64,000 bases of DNA, from assembly GCA_951640165.1 (NCBI GenBank), contig OX621250.1, positions 4,588,001-4,652,000 of the forward strand. Reading direction: 5' to 3'. The first letter of the stretch is position 1. Each line of letters begins with the position of its first letter. Of the stretch, positions 1-10,578 are shown piece after piece. This DNA is from Pseudoips prasinana. Taxonomy: Eukaryota > Arthropoda > Insecta > Lepidoptera > Nolidae. A model generated the notes under the pieces. That model was not told the origin of the DNA and did not search any database. It worked only from the letters and a program-made list of their open reading frames with translations. The translations under genes were made by a program, and so were the position numbers.

Positions 1-272
1 ATCATCGGTCCATCTTGTAGGGGGCCTGCCCACGCTGCGTCTTCCGGTTCGTGGTCGCCACTCGAGAACCTTTCTGCCCCAGCGGCCGTCGGCTCTACGA
101 GCTATGTGCCCTGCCCACTGCCACTTCAGCTCGGCAATTCTTACGGCTATGTCGGTTACTTTGGTTCGCCTGCGGATCTCGCAGGGAAACTCCAAGCATA
201 GCCCTTTCCATTGCTCCTTGGGTGATCTTGAGCCGCCTGATACGGCCCATAGTGAGTGACCACGTCTCTTAG
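1..272 (-). pseudogene. RTE-type LINE, 3' coding fragment
   Basis: The minus strand matches the C-terminal coding part of the RTE copy at 35.45-35.72 kb almost base for base, so this is the end of an RTE-clade endonuclease/reverse-transcriptase ORF. Compared with that copy about 20 bases are missing near position 180, which breaks the frame. It runs off the left edge of the window, so its 3' tail is not visible. Similarity stops near 270, where unrelated AT-rich DNA begins. Dead fragment. Confidence 0.8.
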
Positions 273-319
273 AATATAAGTAATGTTTTTAATTTAAAAT
301 ACATTAACTCCTTATTAAC

Positions 320-543
320 CTTCCATCATTTCTGTCTTTCCGTAAGAGGCAAGTCGAATTTATTTTTCCAATTCCTCTTGTAACAATGTTCTAACATTTT
401 CATATTCCAATATAATTTTTTTTTTATTAAATTTTAATTCCAACAATGTACAAAGGTGAACTTCATGCCAAAGACATAGCCTGCAGAGGAATTGGAAAAC
501 TAAATTCGACGTGCCTCTTACAGAAAGTGAAAAATGATGGAAT
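320..543. repeat. Fold-back inverted repeat (MITE-like)
   Basis: Two arms of about 60 bases, near 320-380 and 485-543, are reverse complements with only a few mismatches; both contain the core GTAAGAGGC and the block CCAATTCCTCT. The roughly 100-base centre is AT-rich. No coding potential. Probably a non-autonomous fold-back DNA element; no clear target-site duplication was found. Confidence 0.6.
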
Positions 544-895
544 ATAAACAAAGAAAGTCGTTCGAGTATTGATAAGTCTAAGGCAGTTATTCTTTAGCAT
601 GTAAGTTTTTCTTTCGTTTGTGGTTAGTTAATCCCACAGAAACTCTCACTCTTGCTCTGCGCCTCCCACCACTGGTTTTGACAATACTGCCATCATCATT
701 CAAACTACACATACTCTAAATCATGACACAAACCCATCAATGTCGCTTTTAAATCACTCAAAACACCTATAAACAGCCTTAAATTGCATGCTGCGTGCAT
801 CATAAAAACATAGTCGTATTTAAAAAGTTCGCTATAAATCTAACTGTGCCCCTATTGGGACGTCTGCTATAAGACAGGAGTTTACGTAGCTCTAA
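544..895. other. Unassigned spacer
   Basis: AT-rich sequence with no open frame of note and no repeat that I recognise elsewhere in the window. Confidence 0.5.
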
Positions 896-1093
896 GGGCT
901 CCCGCACACGAGCCACTTGCCACAACCACAAAACGCTGCCACTGGCATATTTCCTATAGTTTTCGTACATTTTGTATGGACTCGCCGCACACCGTTGACG
1001 CCGGTGGCCGCCACACTCTTCTAACTACTTCTACTGTCTAGCTTCTCGTGGCGGCGTTTGTGGCTGTGGCCCGTGGCTCGTGTGCGGCGACAC
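896..1093. mobile_element. MITE with TAA target duplication (PIF/Harbinger-like)
   Basis: The ends are imperfect inverted repeats sharing CCGCACACGAGCCAC and then the block GCCACA-CCACAAA-CGC. TAA flanks both sides (893-895 and 1094-1096), the usual 3-bp duplication of PIF/Harbinger transposons. At 198 bp it has no coding capacity. Its terminal sequence differs from that of the autonomous Harbinger at 11.35 kb, so another family probably mobilised it. Confidence 0.6.
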
Positions 1094-1207
1094 TAAATCC
1101 CTTATTCCAATCGTGATAAGATTACAATCAACAAATTAAAAGACAACAGAATCTGGGCATCTATATGTATATAAATATGTCAGTTTGGACTTTACTATAT
1201 GTATGAG

Positions 1208-1575
1208 TTATTCAAGCCGCTCAGTTGGCCTCTCCCATGGTCTAACGAATACAACCGGGACTGACAGCTTAATGTGCCCTCCGTAGCACGGAGACGCTCA
1301 GTAAACATTAAACCACACCGGCAATCACCCATCTATAGACTGACCGCGTGCCTAAGTGCTTAGCTTCGACTATCACTTACGGACTAATGAGCGCAACGGC
1401 CTGTGACCTCAGTCTGTAAATTAATGGATGACTACAATAGTGGTTTAGTTCCTAATCATTTTGGTGGTCCGGAGGGCACGTTAAGTTGTAAGTCCCAACT
1501 GTAGCCATGTGTAGATAACAGTCGTTAAGCCATGTGACCGCTACTGGTACAACAACTCTGGCAGTAGTAGAAACA
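1208..1575. repeat. Dispersed repeat E, two copies tail to tail
   Basis: A plus-strand copy (about 1208-1430) and a minus-strand copy (about 1430-1575) of one family lie back to back. The family shows the motifs GGCTTAACGACTGTT and GAAGCACGGAGAC and recurs at 14.64-14.85 kb and 21.24-21.44 kb, with a scrap at 8.46-8.53 kb. Class unknown; non-coding. Confidence 0.55.
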
Positions 1576-1774
1576 CATCCCATATACATAAATACATAAT
1601 GCAATCATTATACACTTACAATACAATCACAAGGGAATCGCAATACAATTTCAATTATGGTACAATTTCCACAAAAAAATGACGATCACTTAACGCACAC
1701 TAAAATATTTAATTTCAGTTCTCTCTGAATTTCTGTACCAAGACTGAGCTCTGCAAACAAATACATAGAAAGAC

Positions 1775-1990
1775 TCACACCTGTTTCCCAGAGGTGTAGG
1801 CAACGGAGACAACGGATTTCCATTTGTCACGATCTTTACACACCTCTTTTGCCTCGATTACCGTCATTATATTCTTCATACATGCTCGCCGGTTTAGGGT
1901 ACTACTGACCTGCCCTTTCTTGAGAACGTCTCCGATTTGATCAGAGGATGTTCGACGAGGTCTTCCCCTTCCGGTTGTCCCATTCCCATG
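1775..1990 (-). pseudogene. LINE ORF2 C-terminus, 5' truncated
   Basis: A minus-strand frame of about 70 codons runs without interruption to a TGA at 1775-1777. It contains [19 protein letters not shown], then [26 protein letters not shown] and SGK. This pattern is typical of the basic C-terminal tail of insect non-LTR retrotransposon polyproteins. A second copy of the same tail lies at 57.73-58.03 kb. No reverse-transcriptase domain remains, so it is a 5'-truncated relic. Confidence 0.65.
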
Positions 1991-2929
1991 ACCTAAAAAT
2001 GACTACATGTTTCTGCTACACGTTATATAAGCTGTATGTAGGTCAATAAGAGTTACTGCCTTCATAAAACGCAGGCCGAAGGCTTAGAAAATTTATTGGT
2101 CGGCTTATTGAGGTAAATTTGTATCGCTATTGAGAATGTCGTATCGCCGATTTGGAATTTCTTTCCGCAGAAGTTTGTTCTTTTCTAAAAAAGGGAAGCT
2201 TTTTTGATTGAAATTGGATTGGTACCGCAATATTTATGAGAGATCTGATGTTCAAATGTAAACATGTTAAACTTATACCAGTCTTATTAATAAAATTCGA
2301 GTATCACTATAACTCTAGAGGGGTATGGAACCTTTTGGGGTAGAACATAATTTTTGAGTTTGGTTTATATCGTTCTACGTACTGATATAATAATATCTAT
2401 ATAAGTATGTATTTACAAAAGAAAAGTAGTATTACGTAGTATATCAGTTATCTGGTTTCCATAGTACAAGCTCTGCTTAGTTTGGGATCAGATGGCCGTG
2501 GGTAATTAATGTCCCAGGATGTTATTATTATTGATATATTTTACTGTCTTGGGACTCTCTGGCACATACTATCCTTGGATTTTCTTATCTTTCACGTCCA
2601 GTATAAGGTCCACAGAATCCAGAATATTTTAAATATGCTTTGAAGGAATTTGAGATGATCCAGCTATTGCGCTAGAAAACAAAACGTATTTCATTTTCTT
2701 TTGTTGTCATGTCAAAATTGCCGAAACTTCCATGATACATCGGCATACCTTAAATAATCACATAATCGTCTGTCGATAAAATCCTGCGAGCATATTTATA
2801 ATACTTGTTGTGTTTATTAATAGGTACTGGAAAACATTTACACCACATGTATGTGAACTTCGATAATTTCTTATTTATTTATTTATTATTACCTGGTCAC
2901 AAAACATCGTTTACGACAAACGTCCCTTC
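1991..2929. other. Unassigned AT-rich spacer with a SINE-C tail
   Basis: Mostly unassigned AT-rich sequence. Positions about 2390-2535 (+) hold a tail of SINE group C, seen from the ordered blocks CCATAGTACAAGCTCTGCTT and GATGGCCGTG followed by (ATT)n; the tRNA-like head is missing. Confidence 0.55.
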
Positions 2930-3475
2930 ACGTCTATGAATTATCTGAAATGAAAAATGAAATGAAAACATTTATTCAGCACAACACACAAGAAATACAA
3001 TAAATTAAAAAAAAGCAACATCAATACAGAGAAAAGGAAAAGAAAAGAAGGTAACAATCATATCATGGGGCAGGTGTGTCATGCATGTTCTGCCGAAACG
3101 GTCACCACCTCAGCATCAGCTAAGTGGGATACACCTAGCGCTGGTTTTCAGTTGGCAACCCAGGTATAGTGACGCACGGACGGAAGCAACAATAATGTAC
3201 ATAAATCAATCAAAATAAAGGAAATAAAATAAACGTTGACGTTAACACAACATAGGTACATAAAAAATACAATATATTATCAACGTTTTAAACTTATACA
3301 AACTGATAGTAATGCACACTGTTTTAGTAGGTATATAAGTATATATAGGCGAGGTCAAAATATAAATAATACAGCTTAAAAAGATACTCAGCCCAAAAAA
3401 TATTATTGTAATAGATAATTAATTGTGTAATTTAATAATAATATAAATGTAATATACTTAATTAATAAATTACGA
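2930..3475 (-). repeat. CR1-type LINE 3' UTR
   Basis: This lies directly downstream (minus sense) of the RT fragment at 3476-4653. It shares blocks with the 3' UTR of the large CR1 element near 40.63-40.80 kb, namely CACCTCAGCA and AGCGCTGGTTTT in the same order, and both begin on the plus strand with an A/G-rich stretch leading into ACATTTATTCAG. The A/G-rich simple repeat near 2945-2965 would be the 3' terminus of the element. Confidence 0.55.
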
Positions 3476-4653
3476 TCAAATAAATGATAAATTAAAATGG
3501 ATAGATTCATAATAAGATTGTTTTTGGATTAAAAATTCTTTTAATTTTATTCTAAAATAATTAATATTTCTCAGTTCTCGTATAGGCGGTGGGATATTGT
3601 TCCATATCTTTGCAGCTGAGTATCTGAAACTGCCCCGGAGGGAAGCTGATCTGTGTATAGGTGTAGCCAGTTGCTGTGTGCACCGTCTAGGCTCGCGCTG
3701 GCAGCGACTATTTACCCACGATATTTTCGAGAGCAAATACGATGGATGCTTTTTAGAAATCACTCCAAAAAGGAGGCAAGCAAGATGTAACTTTCTGCGT
3801 AATTTCATTTTAAGTATAAAGTATTTGTTTAAGTATGGTGAAACGTGGCCTCTCGGAGGAATATCGAAACAGAATCTTGCACAAGCATTTTGCACCCTCT
3901 GTAACAGCTTTTCAGTACGAGCCAGTAGTCTAGGACCATAAACGATGCACAGTAATTTAACTTCGAAAGAACAATGGACTCTACGAACTGTATACGCAAC
4001 TGGTTCACTTAAATAGGGACGCATTTTATATAGTATTTTTAGTCGGTAAAAACAGTTGCGTACGCAGTTTGCGATGTGGTTTTCAAAACGAAGGGACTGG
4101 TCCATTAACAACCTCAAATTTCGCGCCTCACTGACAAGTTCAATAGCTTCTCCTAATATTTTTAGGGATGATGAGCTTACTGACAATGTTTCCACTCTCC
4201 TTAACTGACTGTCAGTACCAAAAACCATGTACTTCGTTTTGGAGGGATTGAGGATTAGAGAGTTGTCATTAGACCACTTCACAATTCTATGAAGATCGGC
4301 ATTAATAGCCTGAATAGCCGTGGCATAGTCTTCAGGCCTAAAGTGAATGTAAATTTGTGTATCATCCGCGTAGATATGAAAATGACAGTCTTTTATTACC
4401 TGTACCACGTCAGCGCTATACAAACTAAACAAAGATGGCCCCAAAATTGAGCCTTGTGGTACACCTTTGTGCAATGACCTAATAGTTGAAAAGGAAGAGG
4501 ATCCGTCTGTTTGACGAGTTTCGACATACTGTGCACGATTAGTTAAATAACTATGAAACCATTTTACTGTCTCAGAATCGAACCCGTAGTAAGTCATTTT
4601 GGATAAAAGTAAGTTTAAATTTAAACTTATATATCTATTGTGTATACTTGGGC
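3476..4653 (-). pseudogene. CR1-type LINE reverse transcriptase, 5' truncated
   Basis: An open minus-strand frame of nearly 390 codons covers the second half of a CR1-group reverse transcriptase and the C-terminal region. Visible motifs are GVPQGSILGP (RT block 4), YADDTQIY (catalytic YADD), SLILNPSKTKYMVFG, then RNACARFCF-like and WNNIPPPIREL. It aligns along its length with residues of about 580-950 of the CR1 ORF2 at 43.2-46.0 kb, clearly diverged. Endonuclease and the first catalytic Asp are lost by 5' truncation near 4630-4653, where it meets another LINE fragment head to head. No internal stop is present, but the piece cannot be functional. Confidence 0.85.
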
Positions 4654-5144
4654 ATGACATGGCAAGATAGGGTCACTAACGAGAGAGTTCTAGAAATAGC
4701 ACAGCTATCTAGCCTGACAGCGTTTCTTAAACATAAGCGTTTACGTTAGTCGGGCATGTGTACAGAATGGAACCCACTCGAATACCACGATGTGTTCAGT
4801 TGGGTGCGCTAGCTAATGCGAAGCGCGATGTCGCTAGACCTCTGCTTCGCTTTAAAGTCCGCACCCAGCGGGATATGGCCGCTTTTAAAATTGACCACTG
4901 TTACTGGGAAAAGCTCGCTGAAAATAGAGTTGAATGGCGCAAACGTGTAGTGGAGGGTCGTAAGATCTGTGATGAAGCCTGGTTCGGAGTACTTGCTGAT
5001 AAGAGACAGAAGCGACATGAAAGCGGCTCGGCACCAACCACCGCAAACTTCTCTTGTCAGGCCTGCGGCAGGCTATGTCGTTCTCGCATCGGTTTATTTA
5101 GCCACAAAAAAAATGTGAAATGTATTTCAGACAATGCGCCGTAA
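4654..5144 (+). pseudogene. LINE C-terminus with zinc finger
   Basis: The fragment begins with the basic domain (TFLKHKR-like, then GHVYRMEPTRIPR), continues through LRFKVRTQRDMAAFKIDHCYWEKLA and ends with a Cys/His finger CQACGRLCRSRIGLFSHKK at 5054-5110. This is the tail arrangement of a widespread non-LTR retrotransposon group whose ORF2 ends in a single zinc finger. A two-base loss near 4745 shifts the frame. A long (TA)n run follows. Diverged relatives lie at 24.23 kb and 51.52 kb. Confidence 0.7.
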
Positions 5145-5166
5145 ATCGTCTGTAACAGACGCAAAG

Positions 5167-5169
<3 letters not shown>

Positions 5170-5231
<62 letters not shown>
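5170..5231. repeat. (TA)30 microsatellite
   Basis: About 30 uninterrupted TA dinucleotides, 26 bases after the stop of the LINE fragment; it may have grown from the terminal simple repeat of that element. Confidence 0.95.
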
Positions 5232-5234
<3 letters not shown>

Positions 5235-5299
5235 TTATCTATTGTCATGAATGACCAAATACCGCGTTCGTCGGGCCACCCTTGGACAATTGGTATAAT

Positions 5300-5680
5300 A
5301 GAAGTAAACAATCTGTTTCGTGAGAGACTGGTGCCTGATGTAGGTTCGAAAGAACATGTATACAGGTCACCAGGATCTCACTTCATCAGTTTTAGCCTAG
5401 GCTTTTTATTACAATATCAATGTATATACGTGATGGCGGCTGATATCAGAATATCATCACCCCATCTCATCCTGTGGGTGACGTAGAAGTCAAGCTGAGG
5501 GAATTCTACTAGAGGACGGGCAGCAGTTTCTTTCCGAGTACTATGACCATCATACTGCGTTTGTGAACCCGTCTGCCAAGCGTTGCGATTATGGGATAAC
5601 CCCAAGATGAGTTTCTTATTGGCAGGCTTTTGTCCAGCAGTTGACTTCTTACAGCTGTTTTGAAGGTTATGATGATGAAT
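5300..5680. repeat. LINE-tail-like repeats (families H and RTE-like)
   Basis: Positions 5310-5380 match a family H tail (GTGAGAGACTGGTGCCTGAT) seen also at 8.13-8.30 and 25.56-25.64 kb. Positions about 5500-5670 carry the series CCCGTCTGCCAAGCGTTGCG then GCTTTTGTCCAGCAGT, the short RTE-like tail family also at 37.83-38.03, 48.0-48.3 and 55.94-56.09 kb. Non-coding. Confidence 0.5.
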
Positions 5681-5850
5681 GTATAATTTAAAATAATAAT
5701 AATAACAAAAAGCAAAAAATAATAATAATATATTTATTTCAGATTCATAGTTCCATAGTAACTTGTTAGTAATGGCTTATAACTATGTTAGTACTACACT
5801 AATAAATCTACCTTAAATTAAAAATTGGAGCCCTGGAACCCATGTGCACA
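5681..5850. other. AT-rich spacer with (AAT)n
   Basis: Short AAT runs and no open frame; nothing recognised. Confidence 0.5.
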
Positions 5851-5859
5851 CTGTTCCAG

Positions 5860-6330
5860 TGGCTCACTATAGGGCAATCAATTTTGTGCAATATGGTATT
5901 TATGAGCCTGCTGGTACTGTCTCATACACGACGCATCAGGGAGGCAGGTTTTTTCCTTAAAATTGCCTTGAAACAATCAGTCCTTGCTTCTGCAAACATA
6001 CCATATGCGCTGCACCAGCGGGACAGCCCCATCAGCATCTTAAAACCATTATTGTACTGTACACATAGTGTTTCCAGTGACCTGCGACGATTACTGACCC
6101 ATAAGCTGCAGGTGTACAGAGTTTGGCAGTAAGATTTAAAAGTGCTATTTTCACTTCTCTTGTACAACGTGAAAACCTACGAGCCAGCATGTTACACCTC
6201 ACTGCCAAGGCCCTTCGTTCTAGCTCTATATCTAAGTCATCTGAGAGGTCCTCAGTAATCCAGTGGCCCAGGTATTTACAATCACAATAAAATTTTGGAA
6301 AGCAATAGACGCCAAACCGAACTACCTGCA
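5860..6330 (-). pseudogene. LINE reverse-transcriptase C-terminal fragment, frameshifted
   Basis: In one minus frame I read YLGHWITEDLSDDLDIELER, ALAVRCNMLARRFSRCT and VKIALLN; after a frame change the text continues as QTLYTCSLWV, VQYNNGFKMLMGLSRWCS, AYGMFAEARTDCF and ASLMRRV. These are consecutive motifs of the post-RT region of an insect non-LTR retrotransposon, split over two frames. Both ends are lost. Dead copy. Confidence 0.75.
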
Positions 6331-7092
6331 CTAGCACCATAAACCATTGAATATAATTGTTAATTGAATATCTATGACATCTTCCAACAGCAGCACGTAC
6401 GAGATACACGTAAATGGCAAACAAAATAGTAGGCGTTTAAAACAAAAATATGTATTATTATTGGAGCTGGTTTAAAAACTACTTCTCTATCTCCTTAATC
6501 ATAATGTAGGACCAATTTGCAAGCTTCATCTACACAATAAAAATAGAAACTCGTAAATCGGTTCTCAAATTACGGAGTACCTACTCGAAGTGTATTCCTG
6601 TTTGTCTCATCACTGGCTGTCCTACTGTAGGACTATTGGGGATATAACAAAATATTAGAAGTTTATTCCCATTCCTCCCACTTCAATTATTGGTGTCAAT
6701 TTCTCTTCTAGAAAAGTAGGTTAGGTTATAGCTGCGACTATACAACGCCAGAAACAAATTTATTTACACAAACAATCCATTTTTAATTAAATAACTAAGT
6801 TAGAAATCGTTTCCCCCTGCTTAGAGTAGGGGGACAAACGGTAGAAATAATAAGGCTCTTCTCGTTCGTCCTACGAGTACGTCAAAGTAGTAGGACGAAT
6901 GGGAATACGCGAATTACGCCACATGTCGCGTTTAATGTAGCAATAGTCAACGTTCTTTAACATTCCTAACATTTGTACCAAAGTACATAAAAAAAATCAC
7001 TTCAATTTTCGATTCGATTGTATTTATGTAGCAGGAGGAGTACCGACTCCCTAGTCGGTAAGTAATCAATACTGATTCTCGATTAGCTCTTA
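6331..7092. other. Unassigned AT-rich spacer
   Basis: No supported gene and no repeat shared with other parts of the window. Short open frames here lack any recognisable motif. Confidence 0.5.
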
Positions 7093-7331
7093 GTGCCAGC
7101 GCAGACCGAGAGGAGCGCAGCGGAGAGGATTTTATTAAGGCACTATAAAATCAACTTTAAAATTATTTAAATAAAGTGCATGTATGCTTGAACATTATAT
7201 GCGCGAGACTGCGCGAGCATTTTATGTCAGGTTCAAGCATATATGCACTTTATTCCTATGACTCTAAAGTTGATTTTCTAGTGCCTTAATAAAATCCTCA
7301 CCGCTGCGCTCCTCTCGGTCTGCGCTGGCCC
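7093..7331. mobile_element. Fold-back MITE with TTA target duplication
   Basis: Arms of about 105-115 bases are reverse complements. They begin G-T/G-GCCAGCGCAGACCGAG and include GGATTTTATTAAGGCACTA and AAAGTGCAT. TTA flanks both ends (7090-7092, 7332-7334), consistent with PIF/Harbinger-type insertion. The 239-bp element is almost entirely inverted repeat, with a short GCGCGAG-rich loop, and has no coding capacity. Confidence 0.7.
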
Positions 7332-7439
7332 TTACGCTCTCAGATTGTTTCATCATAACAGCTGAAAATAGTCCACAGCTTAACCAAAGCCTCCCCCTAG
7401 AATCACCTTGGGGCCATATACATATACTATAATCGCCAC

Positions 7440-7625
7440 GCTAAGAGTCAGCAAACAAGTGTTGCTGACCCCTCGCCCCACCCCGATGAGCCCTGGCGAC
7501 CTTACCTACACGCAGAAACACAACATTAAAATTATTAATGTTATTATTAAGGAATGTCTTCTGTAAGGTGGAGGTACTTCCGCAGTCGGGCTACTCTTTG
7601 AGCGAATGAACGCTGTGCACTACCT
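7440..7625 (+). repeat. Dispersed repeat F
   Basis: This matches 37.58-37.77 kb (+) and 56.93-57.09 kb (-) over about 180 bases, including AGTCAGCAAACAAGTGTTGC, GTCTTCTGTAAGGTGGAGGT and TCTTTGAGCGAATGAACGCT. In the other two copies it adjoins a Jockey-type LINE tail, so it may be part of that 3' region. Poly-C (about 17) lies at 7670-7686. Confidence 0.6.
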
Positions 7626-7912
7626 CTCCTTCCTGCCTTCTGGTAGATATTCGCTCGGTTCGACTACTACCCCCCCCCCCCCCCCACACCTCACCCACCA
7701 GGAAATAAAATGGGGTTATGATATTCTGATAATTGCCGCTGTCACCACTCAGCCGATTGTTTATATTTTTCGTTCTAAAAGGATCATGTGTTTGCGGGAG
7801 TCAGTACTTTCTTAGACTCACCTTAGAACTCAAAAAAATCCCGAGTTGAGATTTCCTTATAAATGCTAGTTACGCTCACCGCTCCATTAGTGTGCGATGG
7901 GAAAGCCCTTCT
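7626..7912. other. Spacer with poly-C tract
   Basis: It contains the poly-C run and a short piece resembling the RTE-like tail family near 7700-7745. No gene seen. Confidence 0.45.
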
Positions 7913-8471
7913 ATACAACATGTAACTTAATTAATGCATACCCTGAAAATAGTTTGTTCATAATCGTTTACTGAATCGATTTATATCATTTTTAATATAG
8001 GTATATTTTTTTCGAAAATAATTAAAACTACGGAAATTATTGTCATATTAACCCTATACAGTCAAAATCCATTGAAATGGACCGTTAGTCAAATAATAAG
8101 ACTTTTAATATTGCAGTTTTATTTGTATGCGGCCGAGGGCCTGGTGATCTGTAATACAGGTTCTATAAGAAACCTACTTCAGACACCATCTCTCACAAAG
8201 AATATGTATAGATATCAATTTAGTTGTAAGCATTGTAACTACCTTTGTGGAGAAATAAAATAAATTATTATTATTATTAAATTATTATTATTATTATTCA
8301 TACAAATTAAATACAAAATAAAGAAAAATAAACTTTATTCCAAGAAACTAATTTAGTAAATAACAATGCATATACATGTTACATTAAAAATTCAGTGTAT
8401 GTATTATGATTACGACATAATATTCTAATGGGGGTGTCTGAGGGTTTGCGTTAATTACGTTACATGTTGTA
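7913..8471 (-). mobile_element. MITE G copy split by a LINE-tail insertion
   Basis: The ends TATACAACATGTAACTTAAT and its complement near 8460 define family G (intact copies at 9668-10046 and 30435-30835). In this copy about 170 bases (8129-8297), ending in (ATT)n and containing GGGCCTGGTGATCTGTAATA, interrupt the family at a point where intact copies read straight through. The inserted piece is a family H LINE 3' tail, so it arrived later. Confidence 0.65.
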
Positions 8472-8608
8472 GATGGGTGACCATCTGTGGTTTGATTTCT
8501 GAGCGTCTCCCTGCGTTAAGCTAGAGGTTCCACTTGTTGTCTACTGGTTAGCGTAAACAACACAGACCAGGAAACCACTACACATATGATGAAGAAGATT
8601 AGCATTAA

Positions 8609-8862
8609 GTCACCTTAGCCTAGTTGGTAGTGCTCCTGCCTACGAAGCTGGTGGTCCTGGGTTCGAATCCCGGTAAGTACAAATATTTGTGTGATGAGCA
8701 CGAATATTTGTTTCTGAGTCATGGATGTTTTCTATGTATTTAAGTTTTTATCTATCTATATAAGTATGAATATCGTCGCCTGGTACCCATAGTACAAGCT
8801 TTGCTTAGTTTGGGGCTAGGATGATCTGTGTGGCATTGTCCCCAGATATTATTATTATTAGC
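8609..8862 (+). mobile_element. SINE group A
   Basis: The tRNA-derived head has a box A-like TAGCCTAGTTGGTAGTGC and box B GGTTCGAATCC, the internal RNA polymerase III promoter. Then come an AAATATTTGTG spacer, a tail with CCATAGTACAAGCTTTGCTT and terminal (ATT)n. It is about 250 bp. Full copies also occur at 10.34, 26.61, 29.66 (-), 31.50 and 54.99 kb, and a headless copy at 60.75 kb. Confidence 0.85.
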
Positions 8863-9082
8863 GACGAAACTTTCTTTTGGACTAGGCCATATAAGAAAAC
8901 AATATGATGTATGTCTGTTGTATATTGAACTTACTTACCATAAAAGGCAAAATATTGGGAAAACAGTAAAACATCTGCGGCAATTGTCTTTATTACAATC
9001 TGTCATCTTCAATAACTGTCATAAAATGTATGAATGTTTCAGTTGAAAATAATGTTTTGCGGTAATTTGATAGTAATAATAA
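8863..9082. other. Short unassigned open frame region
   Basis: About 60 codons are open on the plus strand to a stop at 9044-9046, with no recognisable motif. It may be a transposon scrap; I do not call a gene. Confidence 0.35.
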
Positions 9083-9444
9083 TGTCCTCCTAGACGAATT
9101 TCGGCCACGGCGGCCAGTCTCAACAGAGATTAGCCATCTGCCCGGGACATATTATAGTGCTCAAGTGTGTGCGCAAACACAGGAACACTTTCTATTCTAT
9201 CACTCTCATGATCCGATGGGACGCCTAGGCGTCACGACCGGAAAGAAGTCAGACACACCGACGGCTTTACGTGCTCTCCGAGGCACGGGGGTATAATACC
9301 GCCAACTCCCAGACTTCGGGCTGATGCTGAGAATTTTTTCTTTTTACAGAATTTCCCATAATCACTTTTTGGCCCGACCCGGAATTTGAACCCAGGACCT
9401 CGTTCTCTGCGGGTGAACACGCTACCGCTAGACCAACGAGGCAG
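9083..9444 (-). mobile_element. SINE group B
   Basis: On the minus strand the head reads CTGCCTCGTTGGTCTAGCGG (box A-like) with box B GGTTCAAATTCC, then GGGCCAAAAAGTGATTATGG, a conserved body with CAGCCCGAAGTCTGGGAGTT and a 3' end GGAGGACATTATTATT. It is about 365 bp. Related copies lie at 10.05, 20.16, 31.80, 34.50, 55.68 and 60.18 kb. Confidence 0.85.
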
Positions 9445-9591
9445 TTGATAGTACATCTACTCTGAAGAAGAGTAGGTGTAGGCGAGCGATCTTCTACTAG
9501 TTTATACATTGTCTGTACTTAAATGTTTTGCTACTTTATTTTTCTCCAGATTTGCACCTCAGTGATTCATCTTCCATCAAATAGACACGTT

Positions 9592-9660
9592 CCTATATTA
9601 ATCGCTAGAACTTGTTATTACTATATACCAGTCATGAGGAATTCTAGCGATTAATATAGG
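9592..9660. repeat. Perfect 19-bp inverted repeat
   Basis: CCTATATTAATCGCTAGAA (9592-9610) and its exact reverse complement (9642-9660) enclose a 31-base loop. The similarity continues outward imperfectly over about eight more bases. Stem-loop of unknown role. Confidence 0.8.
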
Positions 9661-9667
9661 ACATGTC

Positions 9668-10046
9668 TATACAACATGTAACGTAATTAACGCACACCCT
9701 CAAACACCCCAATTAGAATATTATGTCGTAATCATAATACATACACTGAATTTTTAATTTAACATGTATATGCATTGTTATTTACTAAATTAGTTTCTCG
9801 TCATAAAGTAAATTTTTCTTTATTTTCTATTGAATGATGCAATTTATATGAATACAAATACAACTGCGATTTTAAAAGTCTTATCACTTTGACTTACGGT
9901 CCATTTCAATTTGTTTTGACTGTACAGGGTTAATATGACAACAATTTCCGTAGTTTTAATTTTTTCGAAAAAAAAATTACCTTCAGTAAACGATTCTAAA
10001 CAAAGTATTTTCAGGATGTGCGTTAATTAAGTTACATGTTGTATAT
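9668..10046 (+). mobile_element. MITE G, intact copy
   Basis: A 379-bp AT-rich element has terminal inverted repeats TATACAACATGTAACGTAAT / ATTAAGTTACATGTTGTATA, followed inward by GCACA-CCT. No coding potential. Its right end abuts the 3' end of a minus-strand SINE B. Target duplication is ambiguous (ATGTC-like on both sides). Confidence 0.7.
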
Positions 10047-10296
10047 GTCCTCCAGGGCGAATTTCGGCCACGGTGGCCAGTATCAATGGCCAAGCCAATT
10101 GCGCAGGTCATATTCTAGTGTGTGCTCAAACATTTTCTATTCCATCACTCTCGTGATCCAATGGGACGACTAGCGACATGACCAGAAAGAGATCATGTGC
10201 AGGACCGACGGACTTACGTCTTTCCGGGGCACAGAGGGGGGGGGGGGGGGTGTTGTACTCTAGACGCTAATAGCTACCGTTAGACCAAAGAGGCAG
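10047..10296 (-). mobile_element. SINE group B, internally deleted
   Basis: The 3' end (GTCCTCC...CGAATTTCGGCC on the plus strand) and body are present, but the region between the poly-G tract (about 14 G at 10237-10250) and the head is lost. The remaining head ends ACCAAAGAGGCAG. Confidence 0.7.
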
Positions 10297-10339
10297 ACGG
10301 TATGTAACATATTATACAAGATAAACGATAATAAAAATT

Positions 10340-10578
10340 GACGGTCACCGTAGCTAAGTTGGTAGTGCTCCTGCCTACGAAGCTGGTGGTCCTGGGTTCG
10401 AATCCCGGAAAGTGCAAATATTTGTGGGATGAGAACGAATATTTGTTTCTGAGTCATGTATGTTTTCTATGTATATAAGTATTTATCTATCTGTATATCG
10501 TCGCCTGGTACCCATAGTACAAGCTTTGCTTAGTTTGGGGCTAGGATGATCTGTGTGACATTGTCCCTAGATATTATA
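10340..10578 (+). mobile_element. SINE group A
   Basis: The complete head GACGGTCACCGTAG...GGTTCGAATCCCGG and tail end in a short AT-rich tract. It is the same family as 8609-8862. Confidence 0.85.

Noticed and set aside
8609..8700. tRNA-like sequence with box A and box B, repeated at many sites
   Set aside because: Heads of SINEs; joined to SINE tails and dispersed, so not functional tRNA genes.
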